Below are positions 33,854-42,519 of a DNA stretch of 64,000 nucleotides, in pieces (position 1 is the stretch's first letter; each line of letters starts with the position of its first letter). The DNA is from Pleurodeles waltl (lineage: Eukaryota; Chordata; Amphibia; Caudata; Salamandridae): positions 1,310,509,324 through 1,310,573,323 of the forward strand of contig NC_090444.1 of NCBI RefSeq assembly GCF_031143425.1. The letters are read 5' to 3'. Under the pieces are notes generated by a model. The model was not told where the DNA came from. It worked only from the letters and a program-made list of their open reading frames with translations, and did not search any database. The position numbers and the translations under genes were made by a program.

Positions 33854-36060
33854 TTGAGACATTATGGTTAGGTATGTAGTAATATCTTATTTTACATTAA
33901 CAAATCAAAATTCTCTGAAAAAACAAAGGTTAAAGTGATTTTATCGTTAGACGATGAAAATGTGAATTAAAACGTAACATTTTAAACACTGAAATTCACC
34001 AGTCATACTTTACTGAGCCAACTAGAACTTGTGCTTCCACCATGCCTACTGTTTTAATCAATAATATCCTTTGAGATGATACCAGTGATATCGTCAATGC
34101 TTTCGTTCAAGTTGTCATGAGTGGTGCAGTCTGTGAGGTCAAAGCAGAGCATTGCGGCACACAAGTTCTAGTTACATCAGTACATTATAACTGGTGAATT
34201 TCAGTATGGGATTTAATGTTGGAATGAGCAGTCAGAACTTTTCCTTTCCTATTATTAATGTCAGAGATGTGATCTGGCATCCAACTGTAACCATAGCTTT
34301 CCCCTGCTACCTCTTCCTCAAGTGTGGACAAGGACATTGGAACCAGGTACGGATTGAACCTGGTTTGACCTTTTTTGTAAAGAAACCCATGTCTGAGCAT
34401 TAAGATATGTTTTGTAGGCAAATGTGGAGAATATGTCATCTAAACACTTGTATTTCAACGCCTCACAGCTATTTTTAAATAATGTGTGGGCTTTACATTT
34501 TCCTCTGAGTAGTAGCATAAAGGTAGAGCATTGCAGATTTACAAAGTTGTTTTACATTAACCAATTGGTCTTTTTTTTCTTCCAGGCGAGGAACGCTACA
34601 TCTGTTGGTACTGCTGGAGGACTTTCAAATATCCAAACACTCTAAAAGCTCACATACATTTCCATTGTCCGCTAAACAACAGCCGGGCATTTCTCAGCAA
34701 TGAACATATCAGGAGCTCAGAAATGTTTAGCCTGTCTCCCAAGCCATTAGAAATGTCAGCCACACCTGCCACTGCGCTTAGAAGCAACCCACAACAGAGC
34801 GGCTGTGGAGCAAGAGAGAGCATCAAGAAAGAATCCTCTGCATCCCCGGCCTTGAGCAAGCTAGGGGTGATCAAGAGGACAATGGGAAAAGAGGAGCAAG
34901 AGAGAGCCTTGGATATGAGCGTCACTGCCGCAAGAAATCACGGACAGTTCATAGGCATTGTGGGAAATGCTTCTGTTAACAATGGTATGGCATTTTATCC
35001 TGGTGTGAGGTCTGCTTTCAAGCCAACAAGTCTATCAAAAGTGGTTCATGTTGATCCCACGAGAGAAGAACTTAAAAGCAGTGGGCTGGGGTTCAGTAAA
35101 GTTCTGGGAGGGATCAAGCAAAGCCGGTCAGGAAATGAAAGTTTAGGAGGCAACCATCTCTCCAAATGCCTGAACCCTGGAGATGGCCCATCAAACATTT
35201 TGTCTTGCACCAACAACATCAGAGGTTTCCCTTTGCTTTCCCATTTTGATGAAACTTCGGCTTTCAAGCATGTTGAACGGGGAATCCATGCCAGCCTCTC
35301 CCCGAGCCGCTACAGCCAAATTCCAACGGGACTGCACTTTGAGAGACTCTCAATCCCCCAATTTGATGGACTAAAGTCCTATTCTGGGGAATGTAACATT
35401 CCAGTCATGCCTTTCACTCTGTACAATGGGGAGCTTCTGTACAGTTCCCCCTACTATCCACTCAAGTTCCATTTCAGTAACCTCATTAAGTATCCAGATT
35501 CTGTGTCTTACTTCAATGGGCCCGCACTAAACCCAGATTTGGGATCCGTCACCAGCATCGACCGCGAGATTGCAATGCACACCCAGCAACTTTCAGAGAT
35601 TGCAGCGGACAAGAACAGGGCAAGACTGGAGTCCCTCCCGAGTGCAGCCAATGGCAAACCCAAAAAGGGACATCTCTGCCTGTACTGTGGGAAACTGTAC
35701 TCCAGAAAGTATGGTCTAAAGATCCACATGAGAACTCATACTGGGTACAAACCCCTGAAATGCAAAGTGTGTTTAAGGCCATTTGGAGATCCCAGCAATC
35801 TGAATAAGCACATTCGCTTACATGCCGAAGGCAACACTCCGTACAGATGTGAATTCTGTGGGAAAGTCCTGGTCAGGAGGCGAGATCTGGAAAGGCATGT
35901 CAAATCACGCCACCCTGGCCAGAGTCTGGGCAAAATTGAGGACAAACTTGATCATGCCTATGAGGACCAAGAACCTAAGAGTGACAATGATAGTGAAGTA
36001 GATGTGTGTTTTACAGATGATCAGAGCGATCAAGAGACTGGCATGAGTAATGAACTCTAA
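20056..36060 (+). CDS. PRDM13: PRDM13, PR/SET domain zinc-finger transcription factor (four coding exons)
   Basis: The exons 20056-20196, 28738-28869, 28963-29083 and 34586-36060 join in frame to 622 residues. All introns are GT-AG; introns 1 and 2 are phase 0 and intron 3 is phase 1. The PR/SET domain spans roughly residues 13-120. C2H2 fingers lie at about 138-158, 496-516, 524-544 and 553-574, followed by an acidic tail. This is the known PRDM13 layout; the human protein is about 707 residues, so the middle is shorter here. In vertebrates PRDM13 is a nuclear factor, mostly repressive, acting downstream of PTF1A in dorsal spinal cord GABAergic neurons and in retinal amacrine cells. No frameshift or stop is seen, so the gene looks intact. 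The family call is very secure; the species is not. Confidence 0.95.
20416..20467. repeat. (AT)n microsatellite
   Basis: About 26 perfect AT dinucleotides in PRDM13 intron 1, 220 bp after the exon 1 donor. The Tyr-Ile repeat frames on both strands are by-products. Confidence 0.97.
21330..21720 (+). promoter_or_regulatory. Candidate intronic enhancer in PRDM13 intron 1
   Basis: This repeat-free stretch holds many TAAT-core sites (CTAATTCG, ATTAACTA, CAGTAATCACCATTAAA, GCATTAATGG, ATGTAATTG), spaced like homeodomain sites, and sits 1.1-1.5 kb downstream of exon 1. It differs in texture from the adjacent minisatellites. Function is inferred from motif density and position only; conservation was not tested. 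Confidence 0.3.
21860..22550. repeat. Degenerate ~40-bp minisatellite in PRDM13 intron 1
   Basis: A unit of the form GTGTGCGTGCATCTGGAAGG followed by GAGGACGTGTCCGAAGGCA recurs about 15 times with spacing of 40-50 bp; clear copies start near 21921, 21976, 22042, 22085 and 22170. Length and sequence drift along the array. The 307-residue reverse frame covering it is a repeat artefact with no recognisable domain. Confidence 0.8.
24240..25845 (+). repeat. 33-bp minisatellite, about 48 units, in PRDM13 intron 1
   Basis: Three unit types, each 33 bp, share the core GCAGAGGTAAAC. From about 24,610 they are arranged in 66-bp and 99-bp higher-order groups. Since 33 is divisible by three, one + frame stays open from the ATG at 24053 to 25981 (642 codons). 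It translates as an 11-residue repeat with consensus V-x-x-V-S-A-E-V-N-x-L/M. Each unit also contains AG|GTAAAC, a close match to a 5' splice site in the sense orientation. No splice partner, signal or known domain supports a protein here. It is annotated as a repeat, with the open frame noted. Confidence 0.93.
25990..26640. repeat. Degenerate ~57-bp tandem repeat in PRDM13 intron 1
   Basis: The motif GCACTGTAGATGTG, then TTTAAAGGCTGTCGGTGGTT, recurs about ten times at 50-65 bp spacing with much drift. Weaker echoes (ATTTAAAG, GCACTGTG) continue to about 28400, on either side of the MITE at 27222-27940. No coding potential. Confidence 0.7.
27222..27940. mobile_element. Harbinger-like MITE (719 bp) in PRDM13 intron 1
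   Basis: Terminal inverted repeats GGGCCAGATGTAGCA / TGCATCTGGCCC are flanked by TTAG at 27218-27221 and 27941-27944. A TTA target fits PIF/Harbinger elements (TWA targets). The interior is a series of perfect or near-perfect palindromes, for example arms of GGAGTGGTCC/GGACCACTCC and GGAGGCCTGCTG/CAGCAGGCCTCC. No transposase is encoded. The high similarity between the arms suggests a fairly young insertion. It ends about 800 bp upstream of exon 2. Confidence 0.8.
28738..28869 (+). CDS. PRDM13: PRDM13 coding exon 2
   Basis: It encodes 44 residues of the PR/SET domain, from [14 protein letters not shown] to AIADVPGGQ, including the conserved [15 protein letters not shown] core. The acceptor is GTTCCAG|GTG and the donor GGACAG|GTAAAG, both phase 0. 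It sits in a local CpG-rich patch that also covers exon 3 and extends to about 29300. Confidence 0.93.
28870..28962 (+). other. PRDM13: PRDM13 intron 2, 93 bp
   Basis: A very short GT-AG intron (GTAAAGG...CTGCCCACAG) between two exons of the PR domain. No repeat has entered it, in contrast to introns 1 and 3. Confidence 0.9.
28963..29083 (+). CDS. PRDM13: PRDM13 coding exon 3
   Basis: It encodes [20 protein letters not shown] through to [13 protein letters not shown], the C-terminal part of the PR/SET domain with the conserved PGEEL-WY signature. The acceptor is GCCCACAG|GTC and the donor GAGAAAG|GTACGG, phase 1. The split glycine codon is completed by exon 4. Confidence 0.93.
31379..31462 (+). 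other. Hairpin in PRDM13 intron 3, pre-miRNA-like size
   Basis: CTAGATTTTGCATCAGGGCTGT at 31394 pairs with ACAGCCTAATGCAAAATCTAG ending at 31450, with one mismatch and one bulge, around a ~14-base loop. Weaker pairing extends outwards. The size and loop resemble a microRNA precursor, but it could equally be a tiny MITE. No expression data are available. Confidence 0.35.
33772..33855. repeat. (TA)n microsatellite followed by poly-T
   Basis: About 32 TA dinucleotides, then about 19 T, in PRDM13 intron 3. Confidence 0.97.
33988..34205. mobile_element. Small palindromic MITE-like element in intron 3
   Basis: The left arm (ACTGAAATTCACCAGT onwards, to 34034) and right arm (34159-34205) are inverted copies over about 46 bp with few mismatches. 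The total length is 218 bp. No clear target-site duplication was found, so the superfamily is open. The inner part (TGTGAGGTC, then AAGCAG, then a GTTCTAGTTA/GTTATAGTTA block) is echoed at 59430-59480, so it is probably an interspersed family. It lies 380 bp upstream of exon 4. Confidence 0.55.
34586..36060 (+). CDS. PRDM13: PRDM13 coding exon 4 (terminal)
   Basis: It encodes residues 132-622. It opens with the mid-protein finger [20 protein letters not shown] plus HC, continues through a long Ser- and Asn-containing linker, and ends with three C2H2 fingers starting [34 protein letters not shown] and [17 protein letters not shown]. The last 40 residues are acidic. The acceptor is CTTCCAG|GCG. 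The frame is open to the TAA at 36058-36060. The in-frame ATG at 34723 is residue 178 and is not the start, because the finger before it is conserved and spliced in frame. Confidence 0.95.
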
Positions 36061-36157
36061 AGTACAAAAATGTTAACTGTATATTATTGTACACAGTATA
36101 TCTATACATACATATATATATAAAACATTCTGGGTCTATCTATTTATGTGATTGGAA

Positions 36158-36175
36158 AATAAACCTGTTAATAAA
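36158..36175 (+). promoter_or_regulatory. PRDM13: PRDM13 polyadenylation signals
   Basis: AATAAA occurs twice, at 36158-36163 and 36170-36175, about 100 bp after the stop codon in AT-rich sequence. This implies a short 3' UTR, unless a more distal signal such as AATAAA near 37633 is also used. Confidence 0.6.
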
Positions 36176-37859
36176 TATAAATTATGTAGAATTATTTAAA
36201 TCGTCTGAGATTAAAAGTAAGATATGTGCTTAATTTGGTTTGTAATCTCGGTACTCGCTATGCTCTGGAAGGCATCGAAGTTAGCAGACAACATGAACTT
36301 TGGATATCACAAAAAGGAGAACAGTATGACTGCAAATAACTGAAGTCTATCAAATGCAGCAGCACACAAGCGCCTGCCTTCACAAGTCCCTAAATATGTA
36401 TAATTCCAGATGAATCACCATCCGGAACAGGATGTGTTCTACCATGAGGCATAGACCCTGTCAGCAGAAGTGTACCCCTATTTGGAAATTATTCCAAAGG
36501 TGGAGAGTATTCAACAGTGGTTCTTTCTTCTTCCATCACCCCCTAGGAGGTAGCACTTTTTCTAGGGATCAGGAGGGTGGAGCACAGGGGAGGCTAACAC
36601 AATACCCAATGCCCATACTCTCATTGATCTCCCCCTCCCTTCGATGAGGGTTACTACTGGTACATGGCTTTCTTCATGTGTCCTTGAAGATGCCATTTCA
36701 TGTCTTCATGGTTATGTAGCTGCTAATTTCTCACAATTTAGCATCCTACACTAGGAAATAGGTTTTCAGTATCTCCAGAATTCTTCTACTCTCCTTTGGA
36801 GACTCATGCCTCCCACTCCGTGACCATCACGGCCAACACCGACTCTTCAGGTTACCACAACTCTTAGAATTACCTCTCACATTCCAATGGCCGCTGACCA
36901 GTAGTGTGGGCCAGGAGAGTCATGGTCTAGTCTTCACTAACATTAGAAATGTTTGTACCTTCTTTGAGTAGACAGCAACAAAAGAGACCTCTGTTACAGC
37001 TAGATAATATAAACGGAGAATGGCACTGTCCACCATACTTTCTATTACAGGAAAGAATAGGCAGTGCAACACAGCATTCTCTGCCATACCTCTATTGAAG
37101 ATCCTGTACTATTTTACCTCTGCATATCTATTCACTTTTGGTTACTGTTGCTATATCAGGCGTTAGATATGTGTTAGAAAATCTGGCAGTAGGGATGCTG
37201 TCTGTGCAATTTCAATTTACCTGTGCCCAACTCTTGTATGCAACTCTTCCTTTGTCAAGGAACCTGTCACACCCATTTCAATGTTACAGATGTCTACAAG
37301 TATGAGCAAAAGTACCAACATGCAATGCACTTACTTGGTTCAATAGTGGTAGTGAGAGTTTCAGCTACAAGTGTGACAGGCAAACACATAATGCATACTT
37401 AAAAATGCACCCTTTGTTCGAATGCAGACATGGTGTATGTTTGTTTCATGACGAGTTAACAGTGAGCACTGCATTTCAGCCTAGCTGACAGCTTTTACGA
37501 AATTGCAATATAAGCAATTTTTACAATAATAAACCCACTGACAAACTGATATGGTTTGTCAATTGTTAACAAAGACTCTTTACTAAGCTCTTTTTTTCAA
37601 AAAATGACTACGGCTTGTTTTCTAACATGTCGAATAAAAATATTCAGCTATAACATTCATTATGCATTGTTTTAATTATTATTAAACGGTTTCAAAACTT
37701 CACAAACGCATCATGTTAGGAATTTTTAACCGATGTTTTTAAATTTACTTTCTTTACGGCTAATTCATAGTGCTTAAAACAACATCGAAGCAGAAGCATC
37801 TGAAAGTGTGTAACAATATTAATTACTTCAATAGCCTGCTTTTGGCTAATCTTATTACT
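36176..37859. other. 3' flank of PRDM13, no gene seen
   Basis: Moderately AT-rich sequence without coding exons or clear transposon ends. 37430-37860 looks unique and TAAT-rich. It may include an extended 3' UTR. Confidence 0.35.
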
Positions 37860-38380
37860 GCGCCCTTTGGTAGAATGGTATGGGGCCACGAGTCATTAAG
37901 TCTTGGTTGCAAAAAGCAATCACAATTTTGCGAACTGTACTAATTGGTCAGTTTGCAAAATAAGGATTCGATTGAGCTACAATCTGACCTACCAAGTTAA
38001 TACTCATTAGGTATGTTACAAATTCTGACTCACTTTGATTGAACACATTCACATTGATGGTGGACTACGAGGATCAGCAGATCACCATGCATATGATTGT
38101 TTTTAAATGATCTATATATAATTTTTTTAAAGCAGGCCATTTTCTTTAAAGGAAATTGGGCTGCTTTAACAAAAAAAGTTTTATTTTTTCAAAAAGATTC
38201 TCTGAGAGTAGACAGAGTAGACAGTGGTCCCCTGTCAAAACGGAGCAGAGATCCAAAAGGAACCATCCCTTTTGCAAATGTTGCCACCCCAACTAAGGTA
38301 TCATTATCTTTTGAATGGTTTTCTGCTGGAATTCCAGTGACTAACCATTGATACCTGTGATACAGTTTCAGTATTTGGAA
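37860..38380. mobile_element. Old copy related to the intron 1 MITE family
   Basis: The AAAGCAGGCCATTTTC / GAAATTGGGCTGCTTT hairpin followed by A-rich sequence near 38130-38190 mirrors the GCAGCTCG / CGGGCTACATTTC-type hairpin near 27625-27660. The sequence to the left holds scattered TTGCAAAA-type words as in that family. The termini are too diverged to place. Confidence 0.3.
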
Positions 38381-38589
38381 GGGGCACAAAAAACACACCG
38401 CTTCCAATGAAAAAAACAAACAAAAAAAACACAAAAAGTCCCAAACTAAGTTAGAAAACCAGAGTAAAATGTGATAAACAAATTTACACCAAAATGACAA
38501 AAATCCAATAAGGGGGACCAGAGAGATTAATTGTTAGTATTTGTAGAACAAAAAGTGCCAAAAGAAGAAGGCACCAATGTGAGTCAACA

Positions 38590-39450
38590 GCTACAGTAGA
38601 CTTGGACTTAAAAGCAATTTGAGGCTGATTGCGATGGAGCGGGTGTCAGATACACCAACCAGGTTCGTTCCAGTCAAAGATTTTATTTCCTGATTTAGGG
38701 CCTGATTATGATCTCAGCGGATGGGATATTCCCACACAAACTTAAGAGACATCCCATCCGCCATATTACAAGTTGCATTATATCCTATGGAACTTGCAAT
38801 ACAGCGGATGGGCTATCTTTCACATTTGTGACGGAGTATCCCATTCCCAAAGATCATAATCAGGCCCTTAGTCTTTTAAATCCCAATCCACCACAGGCAT
38901 ACACTTCTAAATCCACCCAGATTCCCAGGGGACGCACTTAAAGACTCACAGGTTGTCAAGAAGAAGCCAACATCAAGATGAAGTCCCAGTACAGTTGCCA
39001 CTGGTCAGCTGGGTACTTCTAGGAAAATGCCTCTTGCAACTTGTTGTCTCCCTGTAGCCACACAGGAGATGGGCCAACTGCCCCTTGAGTCCACTTCTTT
39101 GTGCTCGGAACAAGAGGCAGCAGGATCAATCCTTCAGGGATTCTCTCAGGCCACATGCAGCATTTAAACTGTTATAACCTTCTGCAGGTCCAGAAAGTGG
39201 GTGTCTGGAGATGACACTTTTATGTCTGGTACTAGCTGATGGGTGGGGGACTCCTGTACACGTCCTCACCAATGTGGCAAATGTTCCCAGGCCCTGACCT
39301 AACTACTTTGTTTCAGTACATTCTGCTTGAGGTACTGCAAACAGGCCCAAAATGCAACATGTCAGGGTAAATCTAAGATGGAGAAAGCATTTGGCTACAT
39401 TAAACTTGAGTTCTGGAGGCTGGGGATGTTTGTGGGCAGAGTACTATGGT
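38590..39450 (-). mobile_element. Possible LTR of a minus-strand retroelement
   Basis: Read on the minus strand, 38692-38640 gives GGAAATAAAATCTTTGACTG followed by a GTGTATCTGACACC block, resembling an LTR polyadenylation signal with R/U5. It lies downstream, in minus orientation, of the gag-like frames at 41.1-42.1 kb, which is the order expected for a 3' LTR. No matching second LTR was found. The limits are approximate. Confidence 0.25.
38698..38867. mobile_element. Harbinger-like MITE (170 bp)
   Basis: Perfect terminal inverted repeats GGGCCTGATTATGATCT / AGATCATAATCAGGCCC are flanked by TTA at 38695-38697 and 38868-38870. No coding capacity. A diverged sister copy lies at 44834-44986. 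It probably sits inside the putative LTR described around it. Confidence 0.85.
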
Positions 39451-41140
39451 AATTCGAGTTTCTTCCAACATTCCTTCATCACTTAACAGTAAACCCCAGT
39501 TTGGAGCAAACACTGTGCCCACAACAAACTCAGAGATAGATGTCTAGTTGACCAAAAGCAGGGTTCTTCAGCCGCTATGCAGTCGATACACCAGAATTAT
39601 CATGGAATCCTGTTCTTTCTCTTTCCAGTGTGCCCCAAATGTTACATGTGGCTCAAAAGACCTGTCAAGCAGGATTGGACACTGCTGTCAAAAGGAGGAC
39701 CATAGCCCCTGAACTCAGAAGAGTCATCTCTGCCTATTCAGTGCACCCTATTGGTTGCTTTGCGGGGGGGAATTGTACATAAATTCATGTTTAAACCATG
39801 GCTGAGAGAAGCTGAAGAGCCAGTGAAACTTAGCCTCAAGGAACATCAGGCAGGGGAAAGGTAACTTTTTGAAAGTTACATTTCCTTCACATTTATTAAA
39901 AATCCAAATTCACCATTTATTTAGATTTTAACACCTATGAAAAATAGTTGTTTAATTATGTATCTAGTTGGTCCAGCACAATTATAAGGTCCAGCAAAAG
40001 GCCAAAAATCCAGGGTGATCACACAGAAAAGGTGTATTTCCTGCACAGGCTGCCCTCGGTCAACAGCTATGGTAAATAAATAAGTCTCTTGATGAGATTC
40101 CCTGCTCAGGTGATATAACAGAGACAGTTCACCACTTGCTGAAAAATGCCCTTGTCTGCTTTGTGCCCCTCTGAACCTACCTGTACCCCCTCTTCCAGCA
40201 TCTGTCCCAACCACTAACCCTATCCATGAGGAACACTTCCCCTCACCTGCAGACCACACATTTGAGGCGACTAATCCTAACATGCGCACAGATGCATCCC
40301 AGTATGCAGTCAGTACCAGCATGGCCTATAAGGTAATGTGTTCTATTCTACCCCCTAGGTCATAATTCCCTCCACAACTCAGGGCAAGCTAAGCCAAAAA
40401 TGCAAACAACCATCTAGGGTCTTGGGTAGAATTCACTTACAGCTGTGGGACTGTCAGGGAGTCCCCTGCTATTCCAGAGGTCCCTTTTGCTTTTTTGGTT
40501 TCTCTGAAGGAGGGGGAGGTGGTACAACCTCACGTGATAGACACCTTCTTTCTACTCTTACTTGTGCCATCTCATGAGTAGCACCCAGAGACTGAACATA
40601 TGCCTTGCAGTCTAAGAATTCTAGAGGGGGACACAGACCCGGTAAGGGTGATGCACACTGTCCGTGTCATGCAGGGGAGTGCCTAACGCAGGCCTATTTT
40701 CATCTCTTGCTGATAGGTCAGACAAAATATAAAGGACAGAAATGGCCTAACCAGAGTCAATTCTGGAGTGCTCTCTTCCCAGAGCATGTAACTCCTGACC
40801 CACCAGTCTTTCCACTGTAGATGGCATCCTCTTCTTATGCATAACTCTTCATGTATGCCTCTGTACACTTGGTTTAGGGATGGTACCCTCAGAACTCTGG
40901 GTCTTTAGAGCAACACAAGTGGCTGCCCCTCAGGCGTTCCTCTCACCGGTTGAAAGTCATTGCTAAGATCACAGTCAAATTGCATCTGAGGTCTGACAAT
41001 AACTCTTTTCTGAGCAAATATCCCTTCCTATTCTGGGTATGCAAGGGACATAGATTGGATGAAGCCATGCCCAAGGTCCTGCATCGGCCTAGAAACCTGT
41101 ACTGGCAGTTTCTGTTCTGGGGAAAGCAGCCCTTTCACCA
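39450..41140. other. Mixed sequence, probably remains of the minus-strand retroelement
   Basis: No intact frame is seen. The minus-strand frame at 40683-40868 has a Trp-rich stretch (KDWWVRSYMLWEE) that might be retroelement-derived, but I do not recognise a domain. Other frames are short. Confidence 0.25.
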
Positions 41141-42066
41141 TCATGATCCAGCTAGCACAGCAGAACAGTGGCAAGAACCCCATTCACTGTGACATCCTGT
41201 AATGTGATATCTCCAACCCTCAGGGATCACCAGCTTACCTTCTTGGTCCACCTCCCAGCTGCCAAGGGATACTCGGGCATGCTCTGCCCTCTCCTCCTGG
41301 ACATAATTTACCTCTAGGCCTACACTAGTTGTCCCTGCAGAGTGCCCTCCTGTGGGTAGCTTGCGGCTGCATACAGTGTCCTCCCTCTTGTGCCCTGTCT
41401 GTAAACAATCATCACACTGGGTCTTGTGAAATGGCAACATGGGCTTCCTACTACCAAAATACCCCTTCTTCCATTCAGAAGTGATATGTGAATTCCTCCT
41501 CTTAAAACGCGTTTGAAGTCCTTTGGGAATCTTCTCTGTTTTATTGTGGCCTTTGCCTTCCCTCTACAGAGGGGAACTGGAATCACCCTTTTTTTGGTCA
41601 CCTTTTTGGACACTCTGGTGCTGATCCATAGATCCAATTCCTTCTCAAACTCCCTGGGTACAGTGAGCTTGGAATCTATCAAGTGCTGGCTTAACTCTGT
41701 CAGGCATTTAATCAAGATGTGCTCCTTCATAAACGAATTGCACAGCACATCACAATCCCTAACTTTACTGTTTTCACCCAACCTTCCAATGCCTTGCTAG
41801 AGATGTCTACAAAGTCCACCCAAGACTGATGTCTGCTTCTATGGCTACAAGGCCCTCTTTCATGGGCCATTTGTAAATTATTCAGCTGCATCTAGGGTCA
41901 ATAGGGTATCTTTCCCAGTAATGGGCATGCATTTCCACAATCTACCCCTATCCTCCTCTGGGACTCTATGCATCTGCGAAGACACCATATAAGCTGCAAA
42001 CAATTTACCATTGCCATCCCTCACCACATAACTATGCATCAGGGCTCCTATTACACACTGGGCCAC
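41141..42066 (-). pseudogene. Gag-like remnant of a retroelement
   Basis: Minus-strand frames at 41878-42066, 41320-41781 and 41141-41440 lie head to tail in the order expected of one decayed protein. The 153-residue middle piece is Lys/Arg-rich with the block KKVTKKRVIPVPLCRGKAKA. The last piece has CDDCLQTGHKREDTVC, close to but not exactly a retroviral-type CCHC zinc knuckle. This fits the nucleocapsid end of a gag protein. Family and functional state are uncertain, and frameshifts and stops separate the pieces. Confidence 0.35.
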
Positions 42067-42435
42067 AGGAGCACAACAGGTATGTGCCCTGGCTTTTTGT
42101 GCCCCTGGGGCACTACTATATTACTGAAGGGGCCTTGTTTGGCCACTTCTGTAATACTGATAGCGCTGGGGCACATGTAGCACCAGGACTATCCTAAGAA
42201 GGCATTCCCTCACTTACGTGGTGTGTGTCCCCATGCAAATGAGAGAATCACTTTGCCTCTGTGTCAGGGTCATATTACGGACATGAATGCAGAGACAAAC
42301 ATTCCCTTAGGAGGTGCATTAACAATCGCTCACTGAACCTGCCTCAAGGAGATCTCTAACCTCTCTTTAAAGTGCAGGCAGGTTGCAGAGAAACACAGAG
42401 TTCTTGCTGCCCTAGGGGCAGGGCACTCATTGTAA

Positions 42436-42514
42436 TAGGGCAAACTGTCCCTGTTTGTGCTTGGCACACTTGCTTAAAGGTGTGCTGTGGCACAAAAAAG
42501 GCCAGTTTGCCCTA
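42436..42514. repeat. Nested hairpin
   Basis: TAGGGCAAACTG at 42437 pairs with CAGTTTGCCCTA ending near 42514, and inside it GGCACACTTG pairs roughly with a GTGTGC-type block. Origin unknown. Confidence 0.4.
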
Positions 42515-42519
42515 TATGT

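Larger units (their letters stand above)
29084..34585 (+). other. PRDM13: PRDM13 intron 3 (5.5 kb)
   Basis: The donor is GTACGG and the acceptor TCTTCCAG after a T-run. CpG-dense sequence continues to about 29330. 29590-29780 is repeat-free with CpG and TAAT-like sites and may be regulatory. Other contents are a hairpin at 31379-31462, a (TA)n/poly-T tract at 33772-33855 and a small palindromic element at 33988-34205. No other exon is recognised. Confidence 0.88.

Noticed and set aside
34723..36060. Stand-alone 445-codon zinc-finger gene starting at the ATG at 34723
   Set aside because: It is the in-frame continuation of PRDM13 exon 4. Conserved finger 1 lies upstream of this ATG and splices in frame from exon 3.
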